From: Nageia nagi
Taxonomy: Eukaryota > Pinophyta
NCBI GenBank assembly: GCA_050084985.1
Contig: JBITNC010000001.1
Coordinates: 868,001-932,000 of the forward strand
Length of the DNA stretch: 64,000 nt
Direction of reading: 5' to 3'
Of this stretch, positions 36,080 to 46,444 are shown in pieces (positions within the stretch are counted from its first letter, which is position 1; each line of letters opens with the position of its first letter). The position numbers were made by a program, and so were the translations under genes. The notes beneath the pieces were generated by a model that was not told the origin of the DNA, did no database searches, and saw only the letters and a program-made list of their open reading frames with translations.

Positions 36080-36439
36080 TTATTAAGTACTATGTAGCAG
36101 TGTTGTCATTATTTTCAACACAATGAGATCAATATGCATATGGTTCATATGGTTCGACATGTCAATAAATGATGTCGAAATTTGCAAAGTTGTCGGATGC
36201 AAATGATAAAGGGACGAAAAGTTATCATGAGGTACCAAAAGTTGTCAAGAGGGCCAAAATGCAAATTGAAGGTGATGGAAAACTAGATATGGCTTGTATA
36301 AGTTGTTGTATTGATAAAAAAAATGTGTGTAGGGTTGGAATAGTCAAATTTTATGTTGGTTCTTTTTTGGGCTCACTTATGGATTTTTGAACAATCAAAA
36401 ATTTGGATGAAATTAGCTTCATGCAAGTCAAATTGTAAG

Positions 36440-37170
36440 AAAAAGATGTTGATTTAAAAGTTAAAATTTAAATAATATATATTAATATATACCAAAAATA
36501 TGTGATCCAAATTTCATAGCAAGATGATGACCTAGGAAACAATAGCGCAAGCTGCAAAATGCCAGTTCGTAACTTTTTACAATTTTGAGAATAAATTTTG
36601 GCCATCATGGAAATAGTTGGATGGTTGTTTCAAGATCTCAAAGTATTCAAATTTAGAATTTCAATGTTTTTAAATGTATAAATTGATTATATGAGCAACT
36701 TTATCTTTTGAATCATCTCGATTTGAGTTGCAAAGTATGAGAATCTATAATTTGCACAAAACTAAGCATGTGAATTGTTTGACAAGTGAAATCTTTGTTA
36801 GAGGCAACTTGTGTGAGAAGTTCTATGAGAAAAATATGAGGATTTAGAACTTAAAATTTTAACATAGTGTATTTGGTTATATGTAGTATATGTGGTCCAA
36901 ATTTTAGATCAAATAGGTAACTAAGGCAAAAATGTTACAGGTTACAAAATGCCACTTAGTAACATTTTGTAGTTTGGTGCTCTTTTTGGGATAGCAAAGA
37001 AAAAGAGGAATTACATGAGTTTGATTTGATATATTTAATTTTTTATTGTATATTTTCAATTATAATGAAAAATCTCACAACTTTGTTTTTTTCTTTATCT
37101 CAATTCAAGGTGTAGAAGTCAATGAACAACGATGCTTGGTAAGTGTTTGACAAAATGATAAGACATAAAT
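36440..37170 (+). repeat. Degenerate ~390-bp tandem duplication in the inserted LTR
   Basis: GTGATCCAAATTTCATAG near 36501 is repeated as GTGGTCCAAATTTTAGAT near 36890. CAAAATGCCAGTTCGTAAC near 36556 is repeated as CAAAATGCCACTTAGTAAC near 36945. Flanking phrases such as GTTTGACAA and TCAAT keep the same spacing. Confidence 0.75.
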
Positions 37171-37902
37171 TTTGGCTAAGTGTTGAGCCTAGTTTTGGTA
37201 GTGAAATATTTGACAAAATGCTTATTATGATTTTTGAGTATATGTTTTTATTTCTTGTTAAAATATATTACACTCCCAATTGAGTTTGGAGATTCTTAGT
37301 GATATAAAATATAAATACAAGCTTTTAGAGATGATTAATGATCTATGTAGAAATCATAATACCATTTCATGCCATATGGAATTGAAACACACATTTTGAG
37401 TGCAGTCAATGTATTATCATGAACTAGTCCTATAATATTCAAAATTTTATAGGTTTTTGTATTGGAAGTGTAGGATGATTTTGAGCAATGTGTGAAGTAT
37501 GTGTAAGGGATGTGTCTACGATGAATGATTTCTTTATAGTTCTACAAGTGTTGAGAGTTCTAAATGTGTATGAGAAATCATATAAATTTTGAATAAGAAT
37601 GTGAAACATTTTCTTAATTTGAATAATGACAGTCCTTCCATGGTTTTAAGAATAATTTCTTGGTCCATTTTGGGGTTTTTCAGTTGATAGGTGTGAAAAG
37701 TGAGTGAGTATGAATAAAAGGGTTGAAGCTATAGAAGAGTGTTGTGATTTTTGGAATGAGAAGGAAATATTGAAGAGATAGATTCAGATTATGGTTGTGC
37801 ATAGAAGTGTTTAGAGCTAAACCATTTTGGGTCTTAGGTAACTAGTTATTAATACATAATCTTATCTTATTAAATATATCAAGTGGGTGCTTGGCAAGAG
37901 GA

Positions 37903-37991
37903 GTTGGTGCTCCTTGTAGTTGGTGCTACAAAACTTAGGGGTTGTTGCTCCTTCCAGTTGGTGCTAATAAATTGTGTGTAAATTTGGTGCT
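37903..37991 (+). repeat. GTTGGTGCT motif array near the LTR end
   Basis: GTTGGTGCT occurs at 37903, 37919 and 37957, and TTTGGTGCT follows near 37983. The intervals contain related phrases (GCTCCTTGTA, GCTCCTTCCA), so this is a short degenerate repeat. Confidence 0.75.
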
Positions 37992-38209
37992 TTGTAATGG
38001 TTGGATTTGGATTGGAATCCAAGCAATCCTATTCAAGGATATAGCCACATTAGTGAATGTCATTATATCTTATGTTGTGTGATGTTCTCTTGTGTGTTTT
38101 CTCTATTTAGTTTTATCTTTCTGCTGTATTATTTAAATTTTTTGGGTTTGAAATTTTAAATTTAAAGACACTAATTCACCCCCCTCTCAATGTAACATGT
38201 AGTTCAACA

Positions 38210-39290
38210 AGCATGTTTGAAAGATGATTTCCCACTTTCAAATATTCATAATTTAGTTGATGCTATGTCTATAAATGAAATGTTTTCACTCATGGATAGA
38301 TTTTTTGGATACAATCAAATAAAAGTGGCTATAGAATATCAACATAAAACAACATTTACCACACCTTAGTAAACCTTTTGTTATTTACCACACCTTAGTA
38401 AACCTTTTGTTACAAAGTAATTCCCTTTGGTTTAAAAAATGTTGGGGCAACTTATCAAAGAGAAATGACATATATCTTCCATGACTACATGCATGACATC
38501 ATGAACAATTATGTAGATGACTTATTGGCTAAATCTAAAAGGAAAGAACAACATTTGGATATGATTATAAAGATATTTGATAGGTTATTAGAACATAATG
38601 TTAAACTAAATTAAAAAAAATGTGTCTTTAGAGTTACTTTAGGAAAGTTACTCGGATTTATTGTATCAAGATGAGGAATTGAAGTAGATCCCAATAAAAT
38701 AAAGGCCATAGTAAATATGCCTCCTCCTTCAAATATAAAATAATTACAAAATTTGAAAGGAAAATTATAGGCAATAAGGCACTTTATATCACAATTATGT
38801 GATAAATGCAAGCCTTTTAATAAATTGTTAAAAAAAGGAATCATTTTTCACTAGGGTAATGAACAACAAGAAGCATTAGATGAAATAAAATGCTATCTTT
38901 TATCACCACTAGTTTTAATCCCTCCAAGGGAAGGATAACCATTTTGACTTTATTCATCAGCCACAAAAACCATCTTAGGCATCATGCTTGCTTTAAGGAA
39001 TAAAATAACAAAGAACAAGCCATATACTACCTTAGTCAAACTTTAGTTGATTATAAGATAAGATATGTATACATAGAAAATTTATGCTTAGTAATAGTTT
39101 TTGCAACAAAGAAACTTAGGCCTTACATGCTTAACCATATGACTTATGTGATTGCTAAAGCAAATCCATTGAAATATATAATGAATAAAACTTATTAAAA
39201 CACAAGAACATCTAAGTGGATCATACACTTAATAGAATTTGATTTGCAATTCATAAATTAAAAATCTATAAAAGGTAAGGCTATAGCTAA
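38210..39290 (+). pseudogene. Tat-like reverse transcriptase 3' part and RNase H
   Basis: CLKDDFPLSNIHNLVDAM, then SLMDRFFGYNQIKVA continue RT. The catalytic box reads NNYVDDLLAKSKRKEQHLDM (about 38500-38560), followed by FRVTLGKLLGFIVS and GIEVDPNKIKAIVNMPPP (about 38677-38733). The connection and RNase H follow with HFISQLCDKCKPFNKLLKK and, more decayed, ATKTILGIMLALRNKI near 38960. In the living element this copied RNA into DNA and removed the template. A 29-bp tandem duplication near 38354 shifts the frame. Stops are numerous. Confidence 0.88.
38354..38411 (+). repeat. Exact 29-bp tandem duplication in RT
   Basis: Unit ATTTACCACACCTTAGTAAA plus CCTTTTGTT occurs twice without a mismatch (38354-38382 and 38383-38411). 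It is not a multiple of three, so it adds a frameshift. Confidence 0.95.
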
Positions 39291-39394
39291 TTTTTTCACA
39301 TATGCAGTATCGCAAGATGATAAACCTCTTGTCATTGAACTACTAGATGTACATATTTTCTAACTAGATGAAATGGAAACTCTTGTTGATCATG

Positions 39395-39790
39395 AAGAAG
39401 AATGGGATATGATAATTTACTTTGATGTTTCTCGATGTGAACAAAGTTAGGATGTTTATGGTGTATTTATTACACCACAAGGGGTATGCATATGTTATTC
39501 TTTCAAATTAACTTTTCCATGCACGAATAATAATGTTAAATATGAAGCTTTAGTATTAGCTATGAAGATCACTATAAAATTGAAAATAAAGAAAGTAAAT
39601 TTTATTGATGATTTATTATTGATAGTAAATAAGTTAAAGGAATTTTTCAATGTAAAGAACCATTACTTCAAAAATATAAGAAACTAGTAGATATGTTACT
39701 ACAATCATTCAAAAAATATGAGATAGAAATGATGTCTAGATCAACTAATAGGTTTGTTTATGCCATGGCATACATTGGATCCTTAATACC
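39395..39790 (+). pseudogene. Second, archaeal-type RNase H of a Tat-like element
   Basis: MIIYFDVSRCEQ (about 39410-39446), GVFITPQGVCICYSFKLTF, then CTNNNVKYEALVLAMKI (about 39523-39573), the pattern of an RNase H with its first catalytic Asp and the E-A-L helix. It lies between the first RNase H and integrase. A second RNase H in this place is the hallmark of the Tat group (established knowledge: aRNH in Tat, Ogre and Retand). Stops interrupt the last third. This is the main reason for the Tat call. Confidence 0.8.
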
Positions 39791-40049
39791 ACAAGATCCT
39801 CATTAATGTAACATTCATATCAAAGTAATCCAAATCATTGAATCCTCTTTTGATATAAAAGATGATTCACATGAAGTCTTAGATATTACCATAGAAGATA
39901 AAAACTTATGGCATATTCAATTAGTCAAATTCTTGAGAGATGGAGTCTTACCTCAGGATTTAACTAAATTAGCTAAAATAGCATCCAATTAGAAGCTTCT
40001 CATTATTACATGTTTAGGATATATATTATATTGAAGGGTTTCTATGGAT

Positions 40050-41170
40050 TATTGCTTAGATGTTTAGAATGGGCATACTCACAAATTGCAATCTCATGAG
40101 TACATGACAAAATATGTGGAGGACACTTTAGTGGTCTAGCCATTATGAAATGATTAATGCGCATGGGATACTATCGGCCTATAATGGAATGTGACTACAT
40201 AGAATATGTTAAGAAATATTTTAAGTATCAAAAACATGCCAATCTATATATTCAATCATCACAAGCCTTACAACCAATGAAATCATTATGACCATCCTCA
40301 AAATAGGTGTTAGACCTTATAGGTCAAATCTTTCCCACCTCATCAAGTGGACACAAATTTATAATTACAGCTATAGAATATTTTAAAAAATGGGTTGAGG
40401 CTATCCCTATGATTTCCACCAAAGATTTGAAAATAGCATAATTCATATAACATCACATCATATGTCATTTTGGGATTTTGGCTCAAATTGTGATAGATAA
40501 TGGAAAATATTTCAAAAGTAAGGAGGTATTATTTTTGTGTAAAGGATACCACATCATAATTAGTTTCTTAATGCCTTACTATCCTCAAGGGAATGGCCAA
40601 GTATAGGCTATGAATAAAACCATTAGAAGTATTTTGCTAAAAATAGTTAACAAATCCCATAGAGATTGGCATATAAGGATCCCACACACTTTATGGGCAT
40701 ATCATACTAGCATTAGAAATCCTATTGGGGCAACCCCATTTTCTTTAGTTTATGGGGAAAAAGTAGTACTACCATTTGAAATTGAAATTCCTTCTTTATG
40801 CATTGCATTACAAGATTATATAACAGATGAAGCATCCCATAAAACCAAATTAGATCAATTATTATTATTATATGAATGACAAATTCATGCATTAGAACAT
40901 ATGCTAACTTATCAAAATTGTATCAAGAAAGTTTTTGATAAAAAAACTAAAATTCATGAATTTAATATAGGAGATTTAGTACTTAAATAAAACCAACAAA
41001 CCCAATGATGAATGGAATAGTAACTTCATGATAAGTTTGCCCTTAATTGGTTAGCACCATACATTATTAGGAAGAAACTTGGCTCAAGAGCTTACTAATT
41101 AGCTGATATGAAAAGAAATAATGAGCATGAACCTATAAACATCATGCATCTTCATCCTTTTTATAGTTAA
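40050..41170 (+). pseudogene. Tat-like gypsy integrase
   Basis: The zinc-binding lead is decayed, with YYRPIMECDYIEYVKKYFKY near 40165-40230. The core follows with TSSGHKFIITAIEYFKKWVE (about 40337-40400), VIDNGKYFKS near 40490-40520, and MPYYPQGNGQV (about 40568-40602), which holds the third catalytic region. An 89-residue open piece (40610-40879) reads HRDWHIRIPHTLWAYHTSIR, then FSLVYGEKVVLPFEIEIPSL. The C-terminal part has NIGDLVLK (about 40960-40990) and APYIIRKKLGSRAY, ending near 41170. Stops and frameshifts throughout; inactive. Confidence 0.88.
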
Positions 41171-41350
41171 AATCTTTTATATCAATTTGTACATATTGTA
41201 AATATAGTTCAATTAATAAATATTATACAAAAGACTCATAGATATGCATAAATTGGATAGAGATTATATAAAAAGGAGAAAAAGTGTTCATATACCATCA
41301 AAAATAGAGGAATATGATATGCTTTATGGTTTGAAAGACCAATATAGCTA

Positions 41351-42914
41351 GGAGATAGGGCCTTATCCAAATTGATGAAATTTACTTTTCAAGGGTCTAA
41401 GAATTTCCTTTGGCTACCCATTGACATATAGAGGAATTTGGCTTTCATTTATTATCTAGGTAAATATGATGGATGGGAAATATGTGTTAAAGAAGATAAT
41501 CTTGATATTAATATAGATCAAGTTGTGTACTTCTTAGGCTTTTGGCATTACCATACATAAAATAAACTTGTTATGCTTGTATTGGTCCACTACAACACCT
41601 AGATTTATACTTGATTTCACTTTTAATGATCAAGTTTTAGATGTGGCATCTCAAAATTTGTAAAACTTACATCCAATCATTACATAGATGAATCAGCTTG
41701 TAGGAGACTTGTGTCATCAAAATTTAATATATGAATTTTCTCCTTCATTTATGCGTAAACCTAAAAAATCAAAGTGTATAAGGAAATCTCAACAAACAAT
41801 TTTCTCTAGTAAATGAAAGGTTTATCTCACTTTTGTCTTATGATCATTAAAAAAATAGTAATAATTAAAAATTTAGAAACTTCTAAACAAGTACAATTAC
41901 AATTGAATTATGCTAATCCAAATTTCATGGATAGGTATAGAGGGATGCTTACATGATGTTACTTTGAAAACATCCTTCTACACTTATTTCTCATTTTTTA
42001 GCTTTACCAAAAGATATTCAACAAGTGATAGCAATGAAATATGATGAGAATCATACATCAAATGCATTGGAATTAAGAATAAATGGTTTAAAATTCATAA
42101 TTGAAATAAAGGCACAAGAAATGTGTATGGAACAAGAATCTGAAATGAGTTGATTATAATGGTTTCATTTACATTATACTTATGATAAAACCAAAATTTT
42201 AATAGATTATGTTGAAGTTCTTCATATCAAATGTATGGTACATTCTTTTATCCTAATGTCAATTGTTTCATATCAAGAATTTTCATATCTTACATCATTC
42301 TTTTCAAAAGATGAAATTGTATATAATTATAGTTCAGTATTCAATTATAGTTATTACATGAATAATTTTTAAATGTAAAGGCATGATTTTAATGGATTAA
42401 TCAATGTTTAGATAAATGAAAACCAATAAAAAATGTTGGATAGGTACACTATTCCAACATCATTGATAATAAGAATTTTGATGTTTCTATAAAGGTTCTT
42501 ATTCCATACTTTCCATCATGTACTTCCCCTTTACAATTGATTGCACCATATCAAGTTTCATTACATCCTACATATATACAATCTTTTCTAATACTTCCTG
42601 ATGTATGTACTAAAGTTTCAACTTGATGTATGGAACCTAAAAGAATCATTAAGAAATTGTGACCAAAGCCTAAACAACTACTCCCACCATTAGTTTCATA
42701 TCACATTAATTTTCAATCATCTATTATGGGACAAGGTCCCCTTCACCTTTGATTAGGGCCTTCTTAACATTACATATTAAATCATTGATGTTGGTTTATT
42801 AATAGGAAACCTATTTACCAACATCATTCAAGGATTGTAAATCACCTTCCATTGTAAAAAATACAAAAAATAATAAAAACATAGAAAAAATATGAAAAAT
42901 AAATATAAATTTGT

Positions 42915-43003
<89 letters not shown>

Positions 43004-43690
43004 TATATTGCTTGACATTTGCATTCTATTGATTATCTTCATGCAAATAAAAGCTTTATATATGTTGTGTCTTTAAAAAACTTTATGCAATTTCTAAAAT
43101 TTGCATATAATGTTGTAGGTTCTTATTGCATTTTAAACACTAACATCATGAGTCATCCTCATTGTGCTTCTTTAACAACCAATCAAAGGGTTTTCTATCC
43201 ATATCATATTCCACCCACTCCTTGGGAAATATCTTCCTTTTACATCCCATGTTCACCATGAACATTCCCAAGTGACCATGCAGAGAGTCAGGTCATATCA
43301 TTGGATGTATATGCAAATCACTTTTATGAGTTACCTGAGGGTGTTCAACATAATATTTTGTCTATTATAACATTATCGAGTCTATTAGATATATCTTATC
43401 ATGCTTACAATATTTTGAAATATTCCTTTTGGGTGAGCCTATATATTATGCATGGGCCACATCGGGGAACTTATGTAATTTATGACATAGCTAATTAACA
43501 ATTTCTTCAAAATATCATTAGCCTATTTTCTATAATAGATTTCATATGGAGAATTATGATTAATGCCCCTATCAATCCATTTATTTCTAGACCTATCAAA
43601 TTCTATGGATCACCATCCTTTCATCCTCAATAGTCTTTTGACGAACTCACCTTCACCCATATAATATATGTAAATATTTTTTATTAGGAT
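41351..43690 (+). pseudogene. Unidentified 3' coding region of the Tat-like element
   Basis: Downstream of integrase the plus strand keeps protein-like stretches. 41351-41560 gives 70 codons with one stop (GDRALSKLMKFTFQGSKNFL, YYLGKYDGWEICVKEDNLD). About 41988-42152 reads FLALPKDIQQVIAMKYDENH, then LKFIIEIKAQEMCMEQESE. About 42170-42370 continues in a third piece. After the (TA)n tract, 43019-43498 is open apart from one TGA (YHIPPTPWEISSFYIPC, DVYANHFYELPEGVQHNIL). I do not recognise the protein, and I cannot prove all pieces belong together. It does not resemble the acidic region at 26.4-28.3 kb. Integrase normally ends Tat elements, so an extra frame here is unusual. Confidence 0.5.
42916..43008. 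repeat. (TA)n microsatellite
   Basis: About 90 bases of nearly pure TA with a few interruptions (TTAA, TATG). It creates a spurious Ile/Tyr frame on the minus strand. Confidence 0.95.
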
Positions 43691-43834
43691 TTCATGTTTT
43701 CTGTGTCTATCACTCACCATTCCATACATTGAATGGTTGACCATACTATTCATAATCATTTTCATTTTCATCCCATCTCTCATAGTCATGTTGGAAATTG
43801 TAATGTAATATTTCTCTTTAATATAAATTCATTT

Positions 43835-43869
43835 AATGCTTAAAGTATCTTTACATACCTTAAAGCATT
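43835..43869. other. Palindrome in the solo LTR U3
   Basis: AATGCTTAAAGTATC and ATACCTTAAAGCATT form an imperfect hairpin at the same U3 position as 5773-5807 in the related LTR. Confidence 0.6.
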
Positions 43870-43958
43870 AAGATAATAAATATAGAAGAGAAAAAAATAT
43901 AGAAACACCTTTAACCTTACCCTTGGATAAAAGGAAGGTTACAGGGAGGGTTTCTTCT

Positions 43959-43966
43959 TATAAATA
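43959..43966 (+). promoter_or_regulatory. TATA box of the solo LTR
   Basis: TATAAATA followed by GAGAGGTACCCCCTCTC. It lies 170 bases inside the LTR and is the best-looking promoter in the window. Confidence 0.7.
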
Positions 43967-44277
43967 GAGAGGTACCCCCTCTCATTATGTGACTTGATGA
44001 AGCATGGTAATGCTTATCTTGTATAGTTGTAGGAATGCTCTTGTAGGAGCTTTATAGAAGAATTGCTAAGAATTTAATAGGAGAGTTATATTGTGAGAAG
44101 TAATAAAAAGGATGGTTCAAAATGTATGTACTCCCAAGAGATGGAGGAACAACTATACAGGGTGTGTTATATTTTGTGTGATTGTTTTCTTGCTTTGCTA
44201 GAAAGATGAATGGTAGATTTATTGGATAAGCTTCAAGGAGATCATGATTTATGGAATCCTTGAATTCCATCAAGTCA

Positions 44278-46444
44278 TCTACTACAAACCCTCACTCAAC
44301 TTGAAATTCATTATATACATGTTGAATATGACTATATAAATCAAAATATTACAAAATTACAAAATAATAATAATATATATGTACATATTTACCCATTTAT
44401 ATATACTTAGAAAAATATTTATGAAGCATATTGGCTATTGGGTGTGTTGCCCTATATGTTCACATTACACCATTGTGTTCATATTTTTCACCACTTCCAT
44501 CCTTGTAAAACTATTAAATGTCAAACATGATGATTCTAGTAACTTACCAAGTTGTATGTACGAACTATACATCCATCCACATATTGTTCATATATATAGT
44601 TGTATGTATGTATAAATAAGTAGTTTATGAATATAATATTCATATTTGATTTTATAAAAATATCTTCTACAAAGTTTTTGAAACTTAGGGTGATAAATGA
44701 AACATAATTGTGATACATCTTCAAGATATTATGAATTCATACACATTTTCACATTTAAAATATTAAAATAATCAAAAGCTAGATGCTCCTTGAGCATAAA
44801 TTTGAGTAATTATTCATCCTATTATTTCACTTCATACCAAACCTAAGAGATAGGATAAGAAGAAAAAATAAAATAGGAAGAAAAATAAATAAATAAAGCA
44901 AAAAAAAAGAGAGAGAGAGAAATATATAATTTTTGGGTGATTACAATATCCTCTATCGGAGATATAGATGCTTGACTAGAAATAGAGCAAGTTTGTAATG
45001 GGATCTAGGGGTTAGTATTCATTAGGTTTATAGAAATTATCTAGCAGTAAGGTATACCTTACAAAGTGGCAACATGTCTAGTCTCCATGATGGACCTTTG
45101 TACATTTCATATAGACAAATCAACTTACATACTTTATGCTCTTAAAACATTGAGTTTGCATTACACACACATGAGTTCATAGTAAACTTATGTGTATTAT
45201 AACCTTGTTTTATATCATCCCTAGTAGATCAAACTAAAACAAAAGATTATTTGATGAAGTAATTATTGAATATATTATTTATTACACTTCTTTATTATAT
45301 TATCCATTCATTCCACCTAACAATATATACATTATTATTATAAGCTTGGTGAGTTATTAACATGTCATGTTTGACATCCATATAGTTATGTCATTCATTT
45401 ATTTATCTATTTTTCATGAGTATAAATTCACAACTTCATACATTCACATATTACATACATCCATCTTTATGGGTTGTTAAATTTGAGGTGCTTCCACATT
45501 CTTTGGGAAAAAGAGTGAGTAATTGTTCTCCCCATTGATATGGGAGTCAACATTATTATTGTTAAAATCTCTTGCTTCTACCCTTATCTACAAGCTTAAG
45601 CAAGAAATTGCTCCTATTAAATTGATATAAGTTAACCCTAGAACATTGTTAAATTTTATAGATTCCATTATCAAGAATAAGAAATTATTCTTTCCATTTA
45701 AATTATAAGCCAATGTTCTTTCCCTCCCACATTCTATTCGATTTACCTCCCTAGAACATCGTTAAAATTTATAGCTTTCATCATTCTTTGGGATTAAGAG
45801 AAAACAATTGCTCTTCCCTTTGAATTGGAAGTTGATGTTCTTCTTCTCATTACCATAAACTCACAAATTAAATATATTATCTCATATTGTTATCTAATTA
45901 CAATTGTTTAAACCATATATGAAAATAGCTAAGAACAGAAAATGATTATATCTAATTTTGTAATACTATAAATAAAATCTTATTCTAACCATAACAAAAT
46001 TATCTTAAACATGATAAATAATCACTAAACTATTAAATATTTACATAAATTACCAATCATTATCACATCAAATAACTAAAATCAATTTATAAAAATATAC
46101 ATCAATATATTGAATATTCCATGAATAATTTGAAAATGTATGCATAAGAAACCTAGGTATATCATCCATCATCATAATAAAATCTAGGAAAGCAACACAT
46201 CAATGAAACTATAATCATATGATAAATAACCACATAAACATCGCATCTAAGCATATCATCATATATATCAAAAAATAATCATGTAATGTCCATCATCCAG
46301 TTATCAATAAACATACACCTAATGAAACTCTTGATCATGATTACCATTATCCAAAAAATGAATATAATATAATCATCCATTAAACAAATATAATTCCACA
46401 AACCACCAATATCATAAGATAATAATAAAATAACATTAAAAATT
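44278..46444. other. AT-rich stretch, no gene
   Basis: It contains a short (GA)n run near 44909-44921 and the degenerate repeats at 45490-45850. No gag, pol or clear LTR ends are visible. The part next to 46444 may be the 3' untranslated region of the minus-strand acidic coding region; the plus copy also has AT-rich sequence there. Confidence 0.5.
45490..45850. repeat. Three degenerate repeats of about 110-160 bp
   Basis: CCCTAGAACATTGTTAAATT near 45637 recurs as CCCTAGAACATCGTTAAAAT near 45750. CATTCTTTGGGAAAAAGAG near 45498 recurs as CATTCTTTGGGATTAAGAG near 45783. Each is followed by an ATTGTTCT or ATTGCTCT phrase and a GTCAACATT or GTTGATGTT phrase. Confidence 0.7.

Larger units (their letters stand above)
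36101..38209 (+). repeat. 2.1-kb LTR-like insertion within the Tat-like RT
   Basis: The block starts TGTTGTCATTATTTTCAACA at 36101 and ends GTAGTTCAACA at 38209, with inverted ends TGTTG/CAACA. The short sequences outside are AGCAG on the left and AGCAT on the right, a probable 5-bp target duplication with one change. Near the end it has a C-rich TTCACCCCCCTCTC of the kind seen near copia LTR ends. There is no gag or pol, so it is best read as a solo LTR. About 20 bases (36080-36100) left of it do not match RT, so an alternative boundary uses AAGCA at 36075-36079 and 38209-38213. Its 73-residue frame at 36169-36390 is probably chance. Confidence 0.75.
43789..44272 (+). repeat. 484-bp solo copia LTR with target duplication
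   Basis: It starts TGTTGGAAATTGTAATG and ends TTGAATTCCATCA. AGTCA lies immediately outside both ends (43784-43788 and 44273-44277), a perfect 5-bp target duplication. No internal sequence is present, so it arose by LTR-LTR recombination or as a single-LTR remnant. It is related to the minus-strand LTR at 5373-5866. Confidence 0.9.

Noticed and set aside
36169-36390. Plus-strand frame of 73 residues with Cys pair, possible gene in the inserted LTR
   Set aside because: Isolated, not continued by other frames, and inside a block bounded by LTR ends.
42842-43042. Minus-strand frame of Ile-Tyr repeats
   Set aside because: Produced entirely by the (TA)n microsatellite.
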